Positions 63,323 to 64,000 of a stretch of 64,000 bases of DNA are shown one piece after another (the first letter of the stretch is position 1; each line of letters starts with the position of its first letter). The stretch lies in NCBI RefSeq assembly GCF_009866805.1, contig NZ_SIZW01000042.1:310001-374000 (forward strand). Reading direction: 5' to 3'. The notes below the pieces were generated by a model. It was not told the origin of the DNA. It saw only the letters and a list, made by a program, of their open reading frames with translations, and ran no database searches. Source of the DNA: Schauerella aestuarii. GTDB lineage: Bacteria > Pseudomonadota > Gammaproteobacteria > Burkholderiales > Burkholderiaceae_B. A program made the translations under genes and the position numbers.

Positions 63323-63359
63323 CCGAGCGCGCGGCGGCCCCTGGCCGTCGCGCGCTCGG
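63323..63359 (+). terminator. Strong 17-bp hairpin after the Bug gene
   Basis: Starting CCGAGCGCGCGG, the stem pairs over 17 positions with one G-U pair and a three-base loop, ten bases behind the Bug stop. No T tract follows, so it may be a processing or stabilising hairpin rather than a classical terminator. Confidence 0.55.
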
Positions 63360-63401
63360 CTATAGTCGCTCCCAGAATTCATAACGATAAGCTCAACTCC
63401 C

Positions 63402-64000
63402 ATGACGATGCCTACGAACTGGTCCCTGAATTACCCCGCCCGCAAAATGCCCGTTTTGGCGCGCAACGCCGTGGCCACCAGCCAACCGCTGGCCGCACAG
63501 GCGGGCTTGCGCATGATGCTCGCCGGCGGCAACGCGGTCGACGCCGCGCTGGCGACCGCCATCACGTTGACGGTGGTCGAACCCACCATGAACGGCATTG
63601 GCGGGGATCTCTTTGCATTGATCTGGCATGAGGGCGAGCTGTATGGATTGAACGCCTGTGGCCGCGCGCCCGCCGCGTGGACGCCTGAGTTCTTTGCCGG
63701 TCAAGCCACCATGCCGCCGTCAGGGTGGGGTACCGTTACGGTGCCGGGTCAGATCGCCGGCTGGAAGGCACTGTCCGACAAATTCGGCAAGCTGCCTTTC
63801 GCCAAGCTCTTCGAGCCTGCCATCGACTATGCGCGCAATGGCTTCCCGGTGTCGCCGACGATCGCGCGTCAGTGGGCCACCCAAGGCCCCAAGCTGGCCC
63901 ACGAACCTGGATTCAAAGAGGCCTTCCTGCCTGAGGGACGCGCACCTGAAGCCGGCGAAATCTGGCGTTTTGAAGCCCAGGCACGCACGCTCGAGGCGAT
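63402..64000 (+). CDS. Gamma-glutamyltransferase family protein (3' end outside window)
   Basis: N-terminal Ntn-hydrolase family protein, 199 residues visible and open to the right edge. The ATG at 63402 (or 63408) gives MTMPTNWSLNYPARKMPVLA, then ATSQPLAAQAGLRMMLAGGNA, VDAALATAITLTVVEPTMNG, IGGDLFALIWHEGELYGLNA, the classical start of the GGT family. The catalytic Thr and the small subunit lie beyond the window. No signal peptide, which favours a cytosolic GGT-like acylase rather than the periplasmic glutathione enzyme. Sits 89 bases behind the Bug receptor gene, with the hairpin between. Confidence 0.88.
   Translation, partial: MTMPTNWSLNYPARKMPVLARNAVATSQPLAAQAGLRMMLAGGNAVDAALATAITLTVVEPTMNGIGGDLFALIWHEGELYGLNACGRAPAAWTPEFFAGQATMPPSGWGTVTVPGQIAGWKALSDKFGKLPFAKLFEPAIDYARNGFPVSPTIARQWATQGPKLAHEPGFKEAFLPEGRAPEAGEIWRFEAQARTLEA

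Overview
This is a 64 kb chromosomal window of a high-GC betaproteobacterium. The family of solute receptors is the best clue: three Bug-type (TctC-like) periplasmic receptors without membrane partners, together with a CitMHS citrate carrier beside a TctD/TctE-like two-component system, LysR and GntR regulators next to catabolic genes, and a 3-isopropylmalate dehydratase pair in a catabolic setting. This points to the Burkholderiales and most likely to an Alcaligenaceae (Bordetella/Achromobacter-like) soil or water organism. No rRNA, tRNA or CRISPR array was recognised. Genes cover nearly the whole window on both strands.

Layout. 1-3.5 kb: end of a kdp potassium system (kdpD, cut by the left edge, and kdpE). 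3.6-7.2 kb: a small hypothetical gene, a dihydrodipicolinate-synthase-family aldolase, and an operon of a Bug receptor with an asparaginase-fold amidohydrolase. 7.2-9.7 kb (minus strand): an ABC-F translation factor and an SDR dehydrogenase. 9.9-17.9 kb: the most distinctive block, a spermidine/putrescine-type ABC importer (two permeases, ATPase, Tat-type binding protein) interleaved with two metal-dependent amidohydrolases and a COG0523 (CobW-like) GTPase, probably a dedicated uptake-and-hydrolysis pathway with its own metal chaperone. A near-identical palindrome pair (AGGTTNNACCT) sits in its promoter region. 18-20.4 kb: an AT-rich accessory patch with a hipBA toxin-antitoxin pair, an IS-end-like repeat cluster and a WGR-domain gene. 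20.5-28.6 kb: a secreted histidine phosphatase, a leader-peptide/hypothetical gene pair, a lone receiver protein, a NhaR-like LysR regulator, uncharacterised proteins, an OmpR/sensor kinase pair and an orphan molbindin. 29-33.8 kb: glycerate kinase, a stand-alone homodimeric pyruvate dehydrogenase E1, and an SDR. 34-39.6 kb: DUF2076 protein, ECF sigma factor with anti-sigma factor, TerC-CBS-CorC membrane protein, TetR regulator. 39.8-45.4 kb: a complete dipeptide/oligopeptide ABC importer operon. 46-49 kb: MgtA-type magnesium P-type ATPase with a structured, gene-free upstream region. 49.3-53.4 kb: LysR, Bug receptor and LeuCD-type dehydratase. 53.5-56 kb: large PAS hybrid histidine kinase. 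56-60.6 kb: periplasmic binding protein plus TctE/TctD-like kinase and regulator, divergent from a CitMHS citrate carrier. 60.6-64 kb: PhbB-like reductase, GntR regulator divergent from a third Bug receptor, and the start of a gamma-glutamyltransferase cut by the right edge.

Taken together the window describes a scavenger of organic acids, peptides, amides and polyamine-like compounds, with several self-contained modules made of a regulator, a receptor and catabolic enzymes. Functions are read from motifs and family resemblance only; substrates are inferred and untested.
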